From a virus, in the IMG/VR virus record IMGVR_UViG_3300042691_042003, positions 1 through 64,000 of that record: a DNA stretch of 64,000 bases; one strand, given 5' to 3'. This document shows, piece by piece, positions 47,259 through 54,321 of the stretch (positions are counted from its first letter, which is position 1; every line of letters starts with the position of its first letter). The notes under the pieces were generated by a model that saw nothing but the letters and a program-made list of their open reading frames with translations, made no database searches and was not told the origin of the DNA. The position numbers and the translations under genes are program-made.

Positions 47259-47854
47259 TTATAGGTATAGATTTTAGTATTAATTCTACCGCTGTCTGTA
47301 TTCGCGGTGAAGAAACTCATCTTTTTTCGTTTGTTCCTAATTACAGAAAGGAGCTTTCTGGATTTAAGGTCCATAATCAATTTTCAGATTTAATTCGAGT
47401 TGTTTCTTATATAAAAGAATCCCCTTCTAAAGATTCTATCGAAGATCAATCAATTAAGTTAGCTAACGCTGATTCTCTTTCTTATACGATAATGAATTCA
47501 ATTACTCCTTTCGTAGAAGGGATTCCCGAAATAAGAATTGAGGGATTTTCTTTTGGATCTAAAGGAAATTCTTTTATAGACCTTATTACATACAATACTT
47601 TTTTAAAAGTAAAAATGATTCAACAATGGGGACATTGTATTTCTGTTATTTCTCCTAAGACAAATAAGAAACTTTTTACAGGAAACGGCAATGCCTCAAA
47701 ATGTGATATGCTAAGAAAATTTATAGAAAAGAATCAAGGACCTATTAGAGATCGTTTAATTGAAATGGGACTAAATAAAGAAGGAGAATTTACAATCCCT
47801 AAGCCTATCGATGACATCGTGGACTCATGGGCCTTAACGGAATCCTTAATTTAA
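47255..47854 (+). CDS. RuvC-like Holliday junction resolvase (RNase H fold)
   Basis: 199 residues. RNase H-fold nuclease pattern: first strand with catalytic Asp6 (IIGIDFSINSTAVCI), Glu96 (IRIEGFSFGSKGNS), the segment VISPKTNKKLFTGNGNASKC (RuvC-type P..K..TGnG.A.K) and a C-terminal Asp cluster 186-190 (IDDIVDSWAL). These are the four acidic positions of RuvC nucleases. Expected reaction: symmetric cleavage of four-way junctions and branched DNA before packaging, the job of gp49 (endonuclease VII) in T4; no gp49 is seen here. Overlaps the upstream gene by 4 bases. Confidence 0.8.
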   Translation: MIIGIDFSINSTAVCIRGEETHLFSFVPNYRKELSGFKVHNQFSDLIRVVSYIKESPSKDSIEDQSIKLANADSLSYTIMNSITPFVEGIPEIRIEGFSFGSKGNSFIDLITYNTFLKVKMIQQWGHCISVISPKTNKKLFTGNGNASKCDMLRKFIEKNQGPIRDRLIEMGLNKEGEFTIPKPIDDIVDSWALTESLI

Positions 47855-47980
47855 TATACTTCAACTGGAAGAACTTGAGTAACTGTATTCTTCTTTACCT
47901 GAAATCCTTGTAATGGTTATATGACTTCTTGGATGAGTGAGTTTCATTTTTTTAAAATATTTTTCAAGGATAAATATTAT
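47855..47980 (+). other. 126-base intergenic gap between virion and cargo genes
   Basis: The longest non-coding stretch in the window once the downstream start is set at 47981. No tRNA fold and no strong hairpin with T-run is seen. It ends with GATAAATATTATATG (47969-47983), which contains a late-promoter-like ATAAATAT. An in-frame ATG at 47921 exists but would add 20 residues that do not look like the family's N-terminus. Confidence 0.6.
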
Positions 47981-48331
47981 ATGAAAACATTTTACTCATA
48001 TTCAGATCTGCTGAACGAAGCTTCGGGACCTGAAAGTCGAATTGAAGATTTAGCGAAAGATCCTAAAACACATAAGGCTTTAGGAACTTCTGATGAAGGG
48101 AAGCTTAAACATGCATTTATGGTTCTTTTTAAAAGAGGATACGGAGCTGCACAAACTAATTGGGCAGCCGTTAATCCAAATATTAAGAAGTTAGGAAAAC
48201 CTGCAGCATATAATGCATGGGGTTATGCAAGGCTAAATGCATTCATTAAGAAAACAAAAGGATATGAAACAACTGATTCTGATGTAGCTGATTGGCTAAA
48301 CGGAAAAGGTGAGAAACCAGAACCAAATTAA
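47981..48331 (+). CDS. Small protein with capsid-targeting N-terminus (cargo 1)
   Basis: 116 residues. I chose the ATG at 47981 rather than 47921 because the product then starts MKTFYSYSDLLNE-A, which fits the N-terminal signature of seven other small genes here and of T4 internal proteins (MKTYQEFIAE). In T4 that peptide targets proteins into the prohead core and is cut by protease gp21 after [LI]-x-E; here the site would be after Glu13. The mature part has FMVLFKRGYGAAQTNW and AYNAWGYARLNAFIKKTKG, basic and helical, followed by TTDSDVADWL. No known domain named. Inferred: packed in the capsid and injected. Confidence 0.75.
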   Translation: MKTFYSYSDLLNEASGPESRIEDLAKDPKTHKALGTSDEGKLKHAFMVLFKRGYGAAQTNWAAVNPNIKKLGKPAAYNAWGYARLNAFIKKTKGYETTDSDVADWLNGKGEKPEPN

Positions 48332-48336
48332 TACAT

Positions 48337-48963
48337 ATGAAAAATATACCTTCATTTGAAGAATTCATTACCGAAAGCTTTCTTTTCGAAGAAGACAAAC
48401 CTAGAGTAGGTCATACCGTTAAGAGAAAAAAATATGCTGATGATCCACCAGATATCGGTCTCTATTCTAAAGGAGGCAGAGATGCTATTAAAGGTACTGG
48501 ATATGCTAATAAAGAAAAAGCCGAATTTACTATTAAGAAGCTTGATGAGTTGATGAAGAAAGGAGAGAGAGTTTGGGCTATGTCTATTGCGACTACAATG
48601 GAATCTAGAGCTAAAAAGCATAAGCATCAAACTCCTGAAATGAGAGAAGCTATGAAGATTTTTAGAGAGTGGATCGATAAGAATAAACTTAAAGAATCCG
48701 AAGATCATAAAGTAGAAGAAGGCGATGGTCTTTTTAGTCCTGGAGATAAAAATGCAGTTAAAGGAACTGGATATGGATCTAAAGAAAAAGCTGAAAAGAC
48801 TATTCAAATTATTGATAAGTTGAAGAAATCTGATCATAGACATGCTATGTCTATTGCTACAACTATGATGAATAGAGCAGAACACTCAGCTAATCAAACC
48901 GAGGGAATGAAAGCAGCTATTCCTATTTTTAAAAAATGGATCGAAGATAATAAAAAAACGTAA
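48337..48963 (+). CDS. Capsid-targeted protein with internal duplication (cargo 2)
   Basis: 208 residues. N-terminus MKNIPSFEEFITE-S matches the capsid-targeting signature, with a predicted cut after Glu13. The rest contains two copies of a roughly 75-residue domain: residues 42-116 and 132-206, each with KGTGY, KEKAE, AMSIATTM, a helix with Arg-Ala, QT, and a closing IF..WI..NK. Both copies are basic (Lys/Arg/His-rich). Family not recognised. Basic charge is typical for DNA-packed internal proteins. The start is 5 bases after the upstream stop and lies in the same block as three similar genes. Confidence 0.8.
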   Translation: MKNIPSFEEFITESFLFEEDKPRVGHTVKRKKYADDPPDIGLYSKGGRDAIKGTGYANKEKAEFTIKKLDELMKKGERVWAMSIATTMESRAKKHKHQTPEMREAMKIFREWIDKNKLKESEDHKVEEGDGLFSPGDKNAVKGTGYGSKEKAEKTIQIIDKLKKSDHRHAMSIATTMMNRAEHSANQTEGMKAAIPIFKKWIEDNKKT

Positions 48964-48967
48964 AAAA

Positions 48968-49339
48968 ATGAAAAACCTACTTACATTCAAAGAATTCTTA
49001 AATGAAAACATAAACGAAATGGTCAGATCTTTCTCTCTTTCAAAAGACGAAAAAGAATTTAAAGGAGATTTTAAAAACATAAAGAATTCTGCTTCTGATT
49101 TTCTGGATTTCCTTAAAAAAGAAAGATACACATGGTCGGATACGTCTTTTATGTACTTTCCTAATTTTGTTTGGGCCGGTGGTAAGCAGGTTTTTGGTCC
49201 TAGTATAGGAATCTTAATAGGTAGTGATACTATTGCAATTCGACCAATTGGCACCGATAAAGTTATTAAAGTTGGAGATGGAATTCTTCAGCGATTGATA
49301 CAAAATGGTCAGATAGAATCTTATGCAATGAAATTCTAA
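48968..49339 (+). CDS. Capsid-targeted small protein (cargo 3)
   Basis: 123 residues. Begins MKNLLTFKEFLNE-N, a near-perfect capsid-targeting signature with cut expected after Glu13. The mature part has a charged helical stretch (SKDEKEFKGDFKNIKNSASD), FMYFPNFVWAGGKQ, and a small beta-rich C-terminal half (SIGILIGSDTIAIRPIG). No recognised family. The ATG is preceded by an A-run rather than a Shine-Dalgarno sequence. Confidence 0.75.
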   Translation: MKNLLTFKEFLNENINEMVRSFSLSKDEKEFKGDFKNIKNSASDFLDFLKKERYTWSDTSFMYFPNFVWAGGKQVFGPSIGILIGSDTIAIRPIGTDKVIKVGDGILQRLIQNGQIESYAMKF

Positions 49340-49351
49340 TGTAAAATCTTA

Positions 49352-49684
49352 ATGAGCACATTTCTAAAATATGATGAATTTCTTTTTGAGAAGGCTTATT
49401 CGAAAGAAGTAAAGTCTTCTCATTTAAAAGAAATGAATTATGATAGTGATACAAAAATTTTAGAAATAGAATTTCTAAATGGATCTAGATATCAATATAA
49501 AAATGTTCCTGAAAAAGTTTATAAAGAACTTGCTGAAGAACAAAATATACTGCGTAAATTAGGAAGAGGGATTATGAGAGGAGCAAAAAAGCTATTTGGA
49601 AGTGAAATAGGTGAAGATACATTTGGAGGGAGATTCTGGGAATTAATAAGAAAAGGAGATTACGAATATAAAAAAATAAATTAA
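49352..49684 (+). CDS. Capsid-targeted KTSC-domain protein (cargo 4)
   Basis: 110 residues. N-terminus MSTFLKYDEFLFE-K follows the signature with Ser for Lys at position 2. Residues 20-109 form a KTSC domain: the N-terminal strand pair (MNYDSDTKILEIEFLNGSRY, then YKNVPEKVYKEL) and the end (FWELIRKGDYEYKKI). KTSC domains occur beside toxin and nucleic-acid-binding proteins, but their activity is not settled. An insertion of about 24 residues (65-88, basic GRGIMRGAKK) sits where the family usually has a short turn. Inferred: a cargo protein acting on nucleic acid in the new host. Confidence 0.7.
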   Translation: MSTFLKYDEFLFEKAYSKEVKSSHLKEMNYDSDTKILEIEFLNGSRYQYKNVPEKVYKELAEEQNILRKLGRGIMRGAKKLFGSEIGEDTFGGRFWELIRKGDYEYKKIN

Positions 49685-49686
49685 GC

Positions 49687-49779
49687 ATGAAATTTTTAAG
49701 AGCTATATTGAAAGTTTTTAAAAAGAGAGCGATAGAAGTTAAGAAAAATTTTGATAACGACATTCATCTTTTTATATAA
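49687..49779 (+). CDS. Possible 30-residue basic peptide
   Basis: An ATG two bases after the previous stop opens a 30-codon frame (MKFLRAILKVFKKRAIEVKK and ten more residues). It is amphipathic and very basic, like a membrane-active or nucleic-acid-binding peptide, and its codon use matches the genome. It lacks the capsid-targeting signature. Too short to be sure; could be chance. Confidence 0.35.
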   Translation: MKFLRAILKVFKKRAIEVKKNFDNDIHLFI

Positions 49780-49797
49780 ACTTTTTGTAATCAAGTA

Positions 49798-49812
49798 CAT
49801 ATAATAATTAAA
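49798..49812 (+). promoter_or_regulatory. CATATAATAATTAAA, candidate promoter of the SSB gene
   Basis: A 15-base sequence that recurs exactly at 58336-58350 before the dUTPase gene. It lies 33 bases before the SSB start codon. Promoter role is inferred from the exact repeat and the position. Confidence 0.5.
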
Positions 49813-49816
49813 TCAA

Positions 49817-49845
49817 GTAAATAAACGTAAATAAAGTAAAGTAGT
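49817..49845 (+). promoter_or_regulatory. Repeated A-rich SSB leader, possible autoregulatory site
   Basis: GTAAATAAA occurs at 49817 and again 10 bases later at 49827, followed by GTAAAGTAGT up to the ATG. T4 gp32 represses its own mRNA by cooperative binding to an unstructured A/U-rich leader; this leader has the same properties. No pseudoknot could be verified by eye. Confidence 0.35.
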
Positions 49846-50793
49846 ATGGAAAATTTCGACATTTTTAATCTAAGTATTGACAATTTTAAGTCAGAAGAAA
49901 AACAAGTTCAAAAAAGCAACGAATACAAAACAGATCCTAAATCTTCAAAAGATTCGATCTATCGTTCAATCGTTCGTTTCATCCCAAACATTAAAGATCC
50001 TAAAAAATCTATCATTAAGAAATTTTCTTATTGGTTAGAAGGAAACGATGGTGAAGGATTCTATGTAGATTGTCCTTCTTCAATCAACGAAAAAAGTATT
50101 ATCCAAGATACATTTTGGAAACTTTTTAAATCTGAATCAGCATTTGATAAAAAACAATCAGAACGAATCAAACGTAAAGAATATTATTATTCTTATGTTG
50201 AAATCGTTAAAGATCCACAAAATCCTGAACTCGAAGGAACTATTCAAATCTTTCGATATCCTAAAGCAGTTAAAAAACTTATCGATTCTCAACTACAACC
50301 TGAAGCAACTGAAATTGAAATGGGTGCAGAACCCGTAAATGTTTTCGATTTCTTTGAAGGGAAAGATTTTTCAATTAAAGTAACTTTGAAAGGCGGATAT
50401 TGGAATTATGACGAATGTAAATTCGCTTCTTCTAAATCTCCAATTACTGTTAAAGGTTCTAAGATGGAAAACAATGCAGAATGCCGTAAACAAATTCTTG
50501 CAATGTACGAAGGTCTTCAACCGCTTGAAGGTTATGAATTTAAACCTTGGAACGATGATCAACGTGAACGAGTTTTCAAATTTATTTCTGATCTAACAGG
50601 AAGTAATCCAGGAAATGCTTATGCAAATACAACTAATTATTCTAAGCCTTCTCCTCCTCCGGTAGAATCACCTAAAGCAGAAAAAACTGAAACCGATAAA
50701 AGAATCGATGCATTTGAAAATGCAAGTAAAGATTCTGCAAAAGCAGCCGATAACGACATCGAAGATTGGTTGAAAGAATTTGATATTAAGTAA
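49846..50793 (+). CDS. gp32: Single-stranded DNA-binding protein, gp32-like
   Basis: 315 residues; T4 gp32 has 301. Central OB-fold region with Lys/aromatic-rich strands and the conserved-looking segment YSYVEIVKDPQNPELEGTIQ followed by IFRYPKAVKKLID. The C-terminus is the usual low-complexity linker (Pro/Ser/Lys) and an acidic tip (NDIEDWLKEFDIK) that in T4 binds other replication proteins. The Cys/His zinc site of T4 gp32 is not obvious: only three cysteines are present. Function: coats ssDNA in replication, recombination and repair. It has its own promoter-like box and a terminator right after it. Confidence 0.85.
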   Translation: MENFDIFNLSIDNFKSEEKQVQKSNEYKTDPKSSKDSIYRSIVRFIPNIKDPKKSIIKKFSYWLEGNDGEGFYVDCPSSINEKSIIQDTFWKLFKSESAFDKKQSERIKRKEYYYSYVEIVKDPQNPELEGTIQIFRYPKAVKKLIDSQLQPEATEIEMGAEPVNVFDFFEGKDFSIKVTLKGGYWNYDECKFASSKSPITVKGSKMENNAECRKQILAMYEGLQPLEGYEFKPWNDDQRERVFKFISDLTGSNPGNAYANTTNYSKPSPPPVESPKAEKTETDKRIDAFENASKDSAKAADNDIEDWLKEFDIK

Positions 50794-50808
50794 TAAATCT
50801 TTTTTGTA

Positions 50809-50840
50809 AAGGGCATCCATTGAATAAGTGGGTGCCTTTT
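50809..50840 (+). terminator. Rho-independent terminator after the SSB gene
   Basis: AAGGGCATCCA, 9-base loop, TGGGTGCCTTT with two G-U pairs, followed by T-rich sequence. It lies between SSB and primase, so SSB can be expressed as its own transcript. Confidence 0.75.
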
Positions 50841-50851
50841 ATTTCATTACT

Positions 50852-51916
50852 ATGGAATTAAATACAACAAAAAAGGAAGAAATTATTTCTAGGGTTCAAC
50901 GAGTCCTCTTAGAAAGATTTGAAGGACCTAAGAAAGAAATCAGAATTTATCTAGATCGTCTGAATTTTGCTTGTCCTTATTGTGGTGATTCTAATGATCC
51001 TTATAAGAAACGAGCAAATCTGTATTGGAAAAATCTAATTTTTCATTGTTACAATGGTGGATGTACAAAAAGACATACAACCCTTGTAGATTTTCTAAAG
51101 GATAATAATCAATCGATAAGTTCAAAAGAAGATTTAGTTTTCTATCTTGATTATATTCGACAAAATCAAGTAGTAGTTCCGACAAAAGACTACATGGAAT
51201 TAGGTGTATTTGAAATAATGAACAAATATGCCATTCCTCTCGAAGATATTAAGAAAAAATTCAATCTTCTTCATCCTTCTGAAAATTTAAGGATCGAAAG
51301 ATACTTAAAAGGAAGATTTTTACATACTAGATTAGATTTTTTTCTTTATGATCCTAAAGAAGAACAACTTTATATTTTTAATCTAAGTCCTGATTTGAAA
51401 AGAACTTATGGATGGCAAATTCGAAATTTTAAACCGAATCGAACAAAATACATAAGTTATAATATTGAAAAAGCAAATCATTTGATTTACGATAAAAGGA
51501 TTGAAGCTTCCGATGATGAATTAATTAAAATGAATACATTAAGTATCTATTTTAATATTGCTTTAGTAGATTTTACAAAAACAGTAACAATATTCGAAGG
51601 ACCTATAGATTCTTTTCTTCATAAGAATTCAATTGCTCTATCAGGTGTTGACAAGCCAATTGAAATGTTCGATGAAATTACTACAGTCAGGTACTTCTTG
51701 GATAATGATCCTCCAGGAAGAAAAAAGATGGAATTCCTTCTAAAAAAGCGTAAATCGGTTTTTATGTGGAATAAAATTCTTAGAGACTTTAAAATTAGAG
51801 AAAACGTAAAAGATTATAACGATTTAATTAAGTACTGTTGGACTTACAAAAATAATGCAATACGAGAATTGGAAAAATATTTCACGGCAAATCCATTGGA
51901 TATCCGTTCTGTCTGA
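50852..51916 (+). CDS. gp61: DNA primase, gp61-like
   Basis: 354 residues from the ATG at 50852 (a GTG at 50828 lies inside the terminator hairpin and is rejected); T4 gp61 has 342. N-terminal zinc finger: Cys41-x2-Cys44 and Cys66-x4-Cys71 (FACPYCG, FHCYNGGC). C-terminal Toprim: FEGPIDSF with Glu249/Asp253, then FLDNDPPGR with Asp284/Asp286. Makes RNA primers for lagging-strand synthesis with the replicative helicase (gp41 in T4), which is not in this window. First gene after the SSB terminator. Confidence 0.85.
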   Translation: MELNTTKKEEIISRVQRVLLERFEGPKKEIRIYLDRLNFACPYCGDSNDPYKKRANLYWKNLIFHCYNGGCTKRHTTLVDFLKDNNQSISSKEDLVFYLDYIRQNQVVVPTKDYMELGVFEIMNKYAIPLEDIKKKFNLLHPSENLRIERYLKGRFLHTRLDFFLYDPKEEQLYIFNLSPDLKRTYGWQIRNFKPNRTKYISYNIEKANHLIYDKRIEASDDELIKMNTLSIYFNIALVDFTKTVTIFEGPIDSFLHKNSIALSGVDKPIEMFDEITTVRYFLDNDPPGRKKMEFLLKKRKSVFMWNKILRDFKIRENVKDYNDLIKYCWTYKNNAIRELEKYFTANPLDIRSV

Positions 51917-51917
51917 T

Positions 51918-52115
51918 ATGAATGAACAAGAAGAAAAATTTGAAGAAAGATTTCTAAAAGAAAATGATTATAGGTTAATCGTTGATTTTAACGAAGTGAA
52001 TCTAGAATTTTCAGGAAAACAAATGGAAATAGGAGACATAAAATATAAAAAGAAAAAAGTTTTAAAACAATCTACGATTGATTTAAAAAAGAAAAAAGAT
52101 TCAGATTTATTCTAA
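51918..52115 (+). CDS. Small charged protein between primase and UvsY
   Basis: 65 residues from the ATG at 51918, two bases after the primase stop; an earlier in-frame ATG at 51855 would overlap the primase by 62 bases and adds an atypical N-terminus. Acidic first half (NEQEEKFEERFLKENDYRL), basic second half (KYKKKKVLKQSTIDLKKKKD). Not recognised. Its stop overlaps the next ATG by one base. Confidence 0.65.
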   Translation: MNEQEEKFEERFLKENDYRLIVDFNEVNLEFSGKQMEIGDIKYKKKKVLKQSTIDLKKKKDSDLF

Positions 52116-52561
52116 TGAGTGAAGAAGAGAAAAAAGTATCAGAATTAGAAGAAGCTCTAGAAAAAGAGAGAATAGATTATTCTGCTAAGATAGGTGATCT
52201 TTTTCCAATGATTAATAAGATCGATAGAATATCCGAAGCACAAGTTTTAATGCTTTCTTATCGACATATGTTAGTAGAAAAACTTGCTAAATATCGAGCT
52301 GCTAATTACAAAAAGAAATCTAACGATCAGAATTATCGTAAGATGAGATATGAATATTATAAAACTCAACATGATGTTCGTTTAGATTATCGTGAAATAA
52401 ACGAATTTATTAGTTCTGATATGTCTCTTCGAATTAGACAAACTGATCTTCTTGAAAGTCAAATGACATTCTATAGTCAATGTATTGATACTCTCGATAG
52501 AATGGGATTTGCAATCAAAAACCGTCTTCAAATTGAAGAAATAAATAAACATTTAATGTAA
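52115..52561 (+). CDS. uvsY: Recombination mediator UvsY-like
   Basis: 148 residues; T4 UvsY has 137. Helical throughout with a central basic section (KLAKYRAANYKKKSND) and the C-terminal segment YSQCIDTLDRMGFAIKNRLQ, which resembles the T4 UvsY end (LDAIKSRGFAIKHIQDM). It lies directly before uvsW as in T4 (one-base overlap). UvsY loads the UvsX recombinase on SSB-coated DNA. The match is by eye and moderate, but order and size support it. UvsX itself is not in the window. Confidence 0.7.
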   Translation: MSEEEKKVSELEEALEKERIDYSAKIGDLFPMINKIDRISEAQVLMLSYRHMLVEKLAKYRAANYKKKSNDQNYRKMRYEYYKTQHDVRLDYREINEFISSDMSLRIRQTDLLESQMTFYSQCIDTLDRMGFAIKNRLQIEEINKHLM

Positions 52562-54078
52562 TGCAATGGGAACTCACACATAATGATAAGATTCTTACTC
52601 TGAATTCTGCTTCAGAAATGGAGTTAGAGCAGCTAAAAATAACATTTACTAAAGAAGCTGCTAATGCTCGTTGGGATCCTAGAGTAAAGAAAGGTTGGTG
52701 GGATGGAAAAATATCTTATCTAAAAGCAAATCGTTATTTACCTGCAGGTTTATGGCATGAGCTAGTTGATACTGCAAAACAATATAATTTTGAAATTTCT
52801 ATTGATGGAATTGAAAGAAAATTTGATAGAGAAATAGATAAAGATGAATTTGTTTCTTGGGTAGAAGAAAAATGGGCTAATTCTTCTAGAAAACCTAGAG
52901 ATTATCAAATAGAAACAGCTTTTCAAATTATTAAGTATAAAAGTTGTTTAGCAGAACTTGCTACTTCTGCAGGTAAAACTCTTATTATATTTATGGTTTT
53001 TTCTTATCTTTTAGAAAGATTAAAAGCTAAGAAAATTCTTATGATTGTTCCAACCGTAGATCTTGTCGTGCAATCAACCGAAGATTTCTATGAATATAAT
53101 ACTGAATCGGTAAATTTAAAGCTACAGATTCAACAGATATTCTCAGGATCAGTAATTAGAGATGGAGCTAATATAGTAATCGGAACTTATCAATCCCTTG
53201 TTAAGAAAGGAAAAGAATATTTTGATTCTTTTGATACTGTTGTAGTTGATGAAACTCATAAAGCAAAATCGACTTCTATTAAATCTATTCTTGAAAAATG
53301 TGAAGAAGCTGATAGAAAATTCGGTCTTTCAGGTACAATTCCAAAACCTGGAACATTAGATAGGCTAACTCTTATGGCTTACACAGGACCTATTATTACT
53401 TCTATTCGAGCAGATTTTCTTATTGAAAAAGGACATATCACACCTTGTGAAGTTCTTGCAATAGAAATGAATTATGCTCCTCAAGATGTTAGAGAAGGAT
53501 TTAGAACTCTTCATCAAAGATCCGAAGAAGACAGAAAGAAGCTACTTAATCTAGAACAAAATTATGCAATTCAATCGGAAGAAAGGCTAGAATTTATTAC
53601 AGATATGATTTTAAAAAATCATAAAAATTCACTCGTTCTTTTTTATCGAATTGATTATGGCAATAAGTTGTATAATAAACTTCGCCAAAAGACAAATCGA
53701 AGGATATTTTATATAGACGGAAGTACCGATAAAGATCTTAGAGAACATCAAAAAGAAAATCTCGAAGAAGGAGAACAAAAGATAATGATTGCTTCTTATG
53801 GTACATTTTCAACTGGAATTAACGTAACTAATATTCATACAATTTATCTTACAGAATCTTTCAAATCTGAAGTTATTATCCGTCAATCTATTGGTAGAGG
53901 TTTAAGAAAACATTCGGATAAAAAGAAACTTGTGATCGTAGATTTTATCGATGATTATCGAATAGGTCGTTACAATAATTATCTTTTTAAGCACGGACTT
54001 AGTCGACAAGAAATTTATACAGAACAGAATTTCCCCTTTCAGATTAAGTCTATAGACCTAGGAAGGATATATAACTAA
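52561..54078 (+). CDS. uvsW: Superfamily 2 helicase UvsW-like
   Basis: 505 residues; T4 UvsW has 503. N-terminal DNA-binding region with RWDPRVKKGWWDGKISYL, then helicase motifs: Walker A ATSAGKT (134-140), DETH (230-233), SGT (257-259), and motif VI QSIGRGLRK (442-450), all intact. UvsW unwinds R-loops and branched DNA and moves forks, controlling the switch from origin- to recombination-dependent replication. Follows uvsY with a one-base overlap. Confident. Confidence 0.95.
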   Translation: MQWELTHNDKILTLNSASEMELEQLKITFTKEAANARWDPRVKKGWWDGKISYLKANRYLPAGLWHELVDTAKQYNFEISIDGIERKFDREIDKDEFVSWVEEKWANSSRKPRDYQIETAFQIIKYKSCLAELATSAGKTLIIFMVFSYLLERLKAKKILMIVPTVDLVVQSTEDFYEYNTESVNLKLQIQQIFSGSVIRDGANIVIGTYQSLVKKGKEYFDSFDTVVVDETHKAKSTSIKSILEKCEEADRKFGLSGTIPKPGTLDRLTLMAYTGPIITSIRADFLIEKGHITPCEVLAIEMNYAPQDVREGFRTLHQRSEEDRKKLLNLEQNYAIQSEERLEFITDMILKNHKNSLVLFYRIDYGNKLYNKLRQKTNRRIFYIDGSTDKDLREHQKENLEEGEQKIMIASYGTFSTGINVTNIHTIYLTESFKSEVIIRQSIGRGLRKHSDKKKLVIVDFIDDYRIGRYNNYLFKHGLSRQEIYTEQNFPFQIKSIDLGRIYN

Positions 54079-54093
54079 AAATATTCTTTTAGA

Positions 54094-54321
54094 ATGGCCT
54101 TAATGAAGTTTAGAGCTTTTAATAAAATGATAAAAGAGATTAAAGCTCGAAAAGAATATGAGTCAAAAGCATCTACTTACAAAAAAATCTATTTAGAGAA
54201 GTTAAGCTCTTACGGAGTTAAGGATGCTTCTGAGCTATCGGATGAACAATTATCAGAATTCCTCGAAGGAATGAAATCTTATAGAAATGGCGGAAATATT
54301 AACCCTCAGAGAAGTCTTTAG
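54094..54321 (+). CDS. Small protein after UvsW
   Basis: 75 residues. Helical, basic N-terminus (FRAFNKMIKEIKARKEYESK) and an acidic helical end (GVKDASELSDEQLSEFLEGM). T4 also has a small gene, uvsW.1, after uvsW; similarity beyond position cannot be judged by eye. Starts 15 bases after the uvsW stop and overlaps the next gene by 35 bases. Confidence 0.7.
   Translation: MALMKFRAFNKMIKEIKARKEYESKASTYKKIYLEKLSSYGVKDASELSDEQLSEFLEGMKSYRNGGNINPQRSL

Noticed and set aside
47855-47980. Short minus-strand frame (about 28 residues) in the gap before the cargo block
   Set aside because: Ser-rich low-complexity product, no promoter or family support, and all other genes run on the + strand.
48352-49254. 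Minus-strand frames across the cargo genes (177 and 122 residues)
   Set aside because: They mirror the Lys/Phe-rich + strand genes, which have clear signatures, and their own sequence is unnaturally rich in Phe, Ser and Leu.
50828-50851. GTG start at 50828 for the primase
   Set aside because: It lies in the right arm of the SSB terminator hairpin and adds eight residues with no match to the family; the ATG at 50852 fits better.
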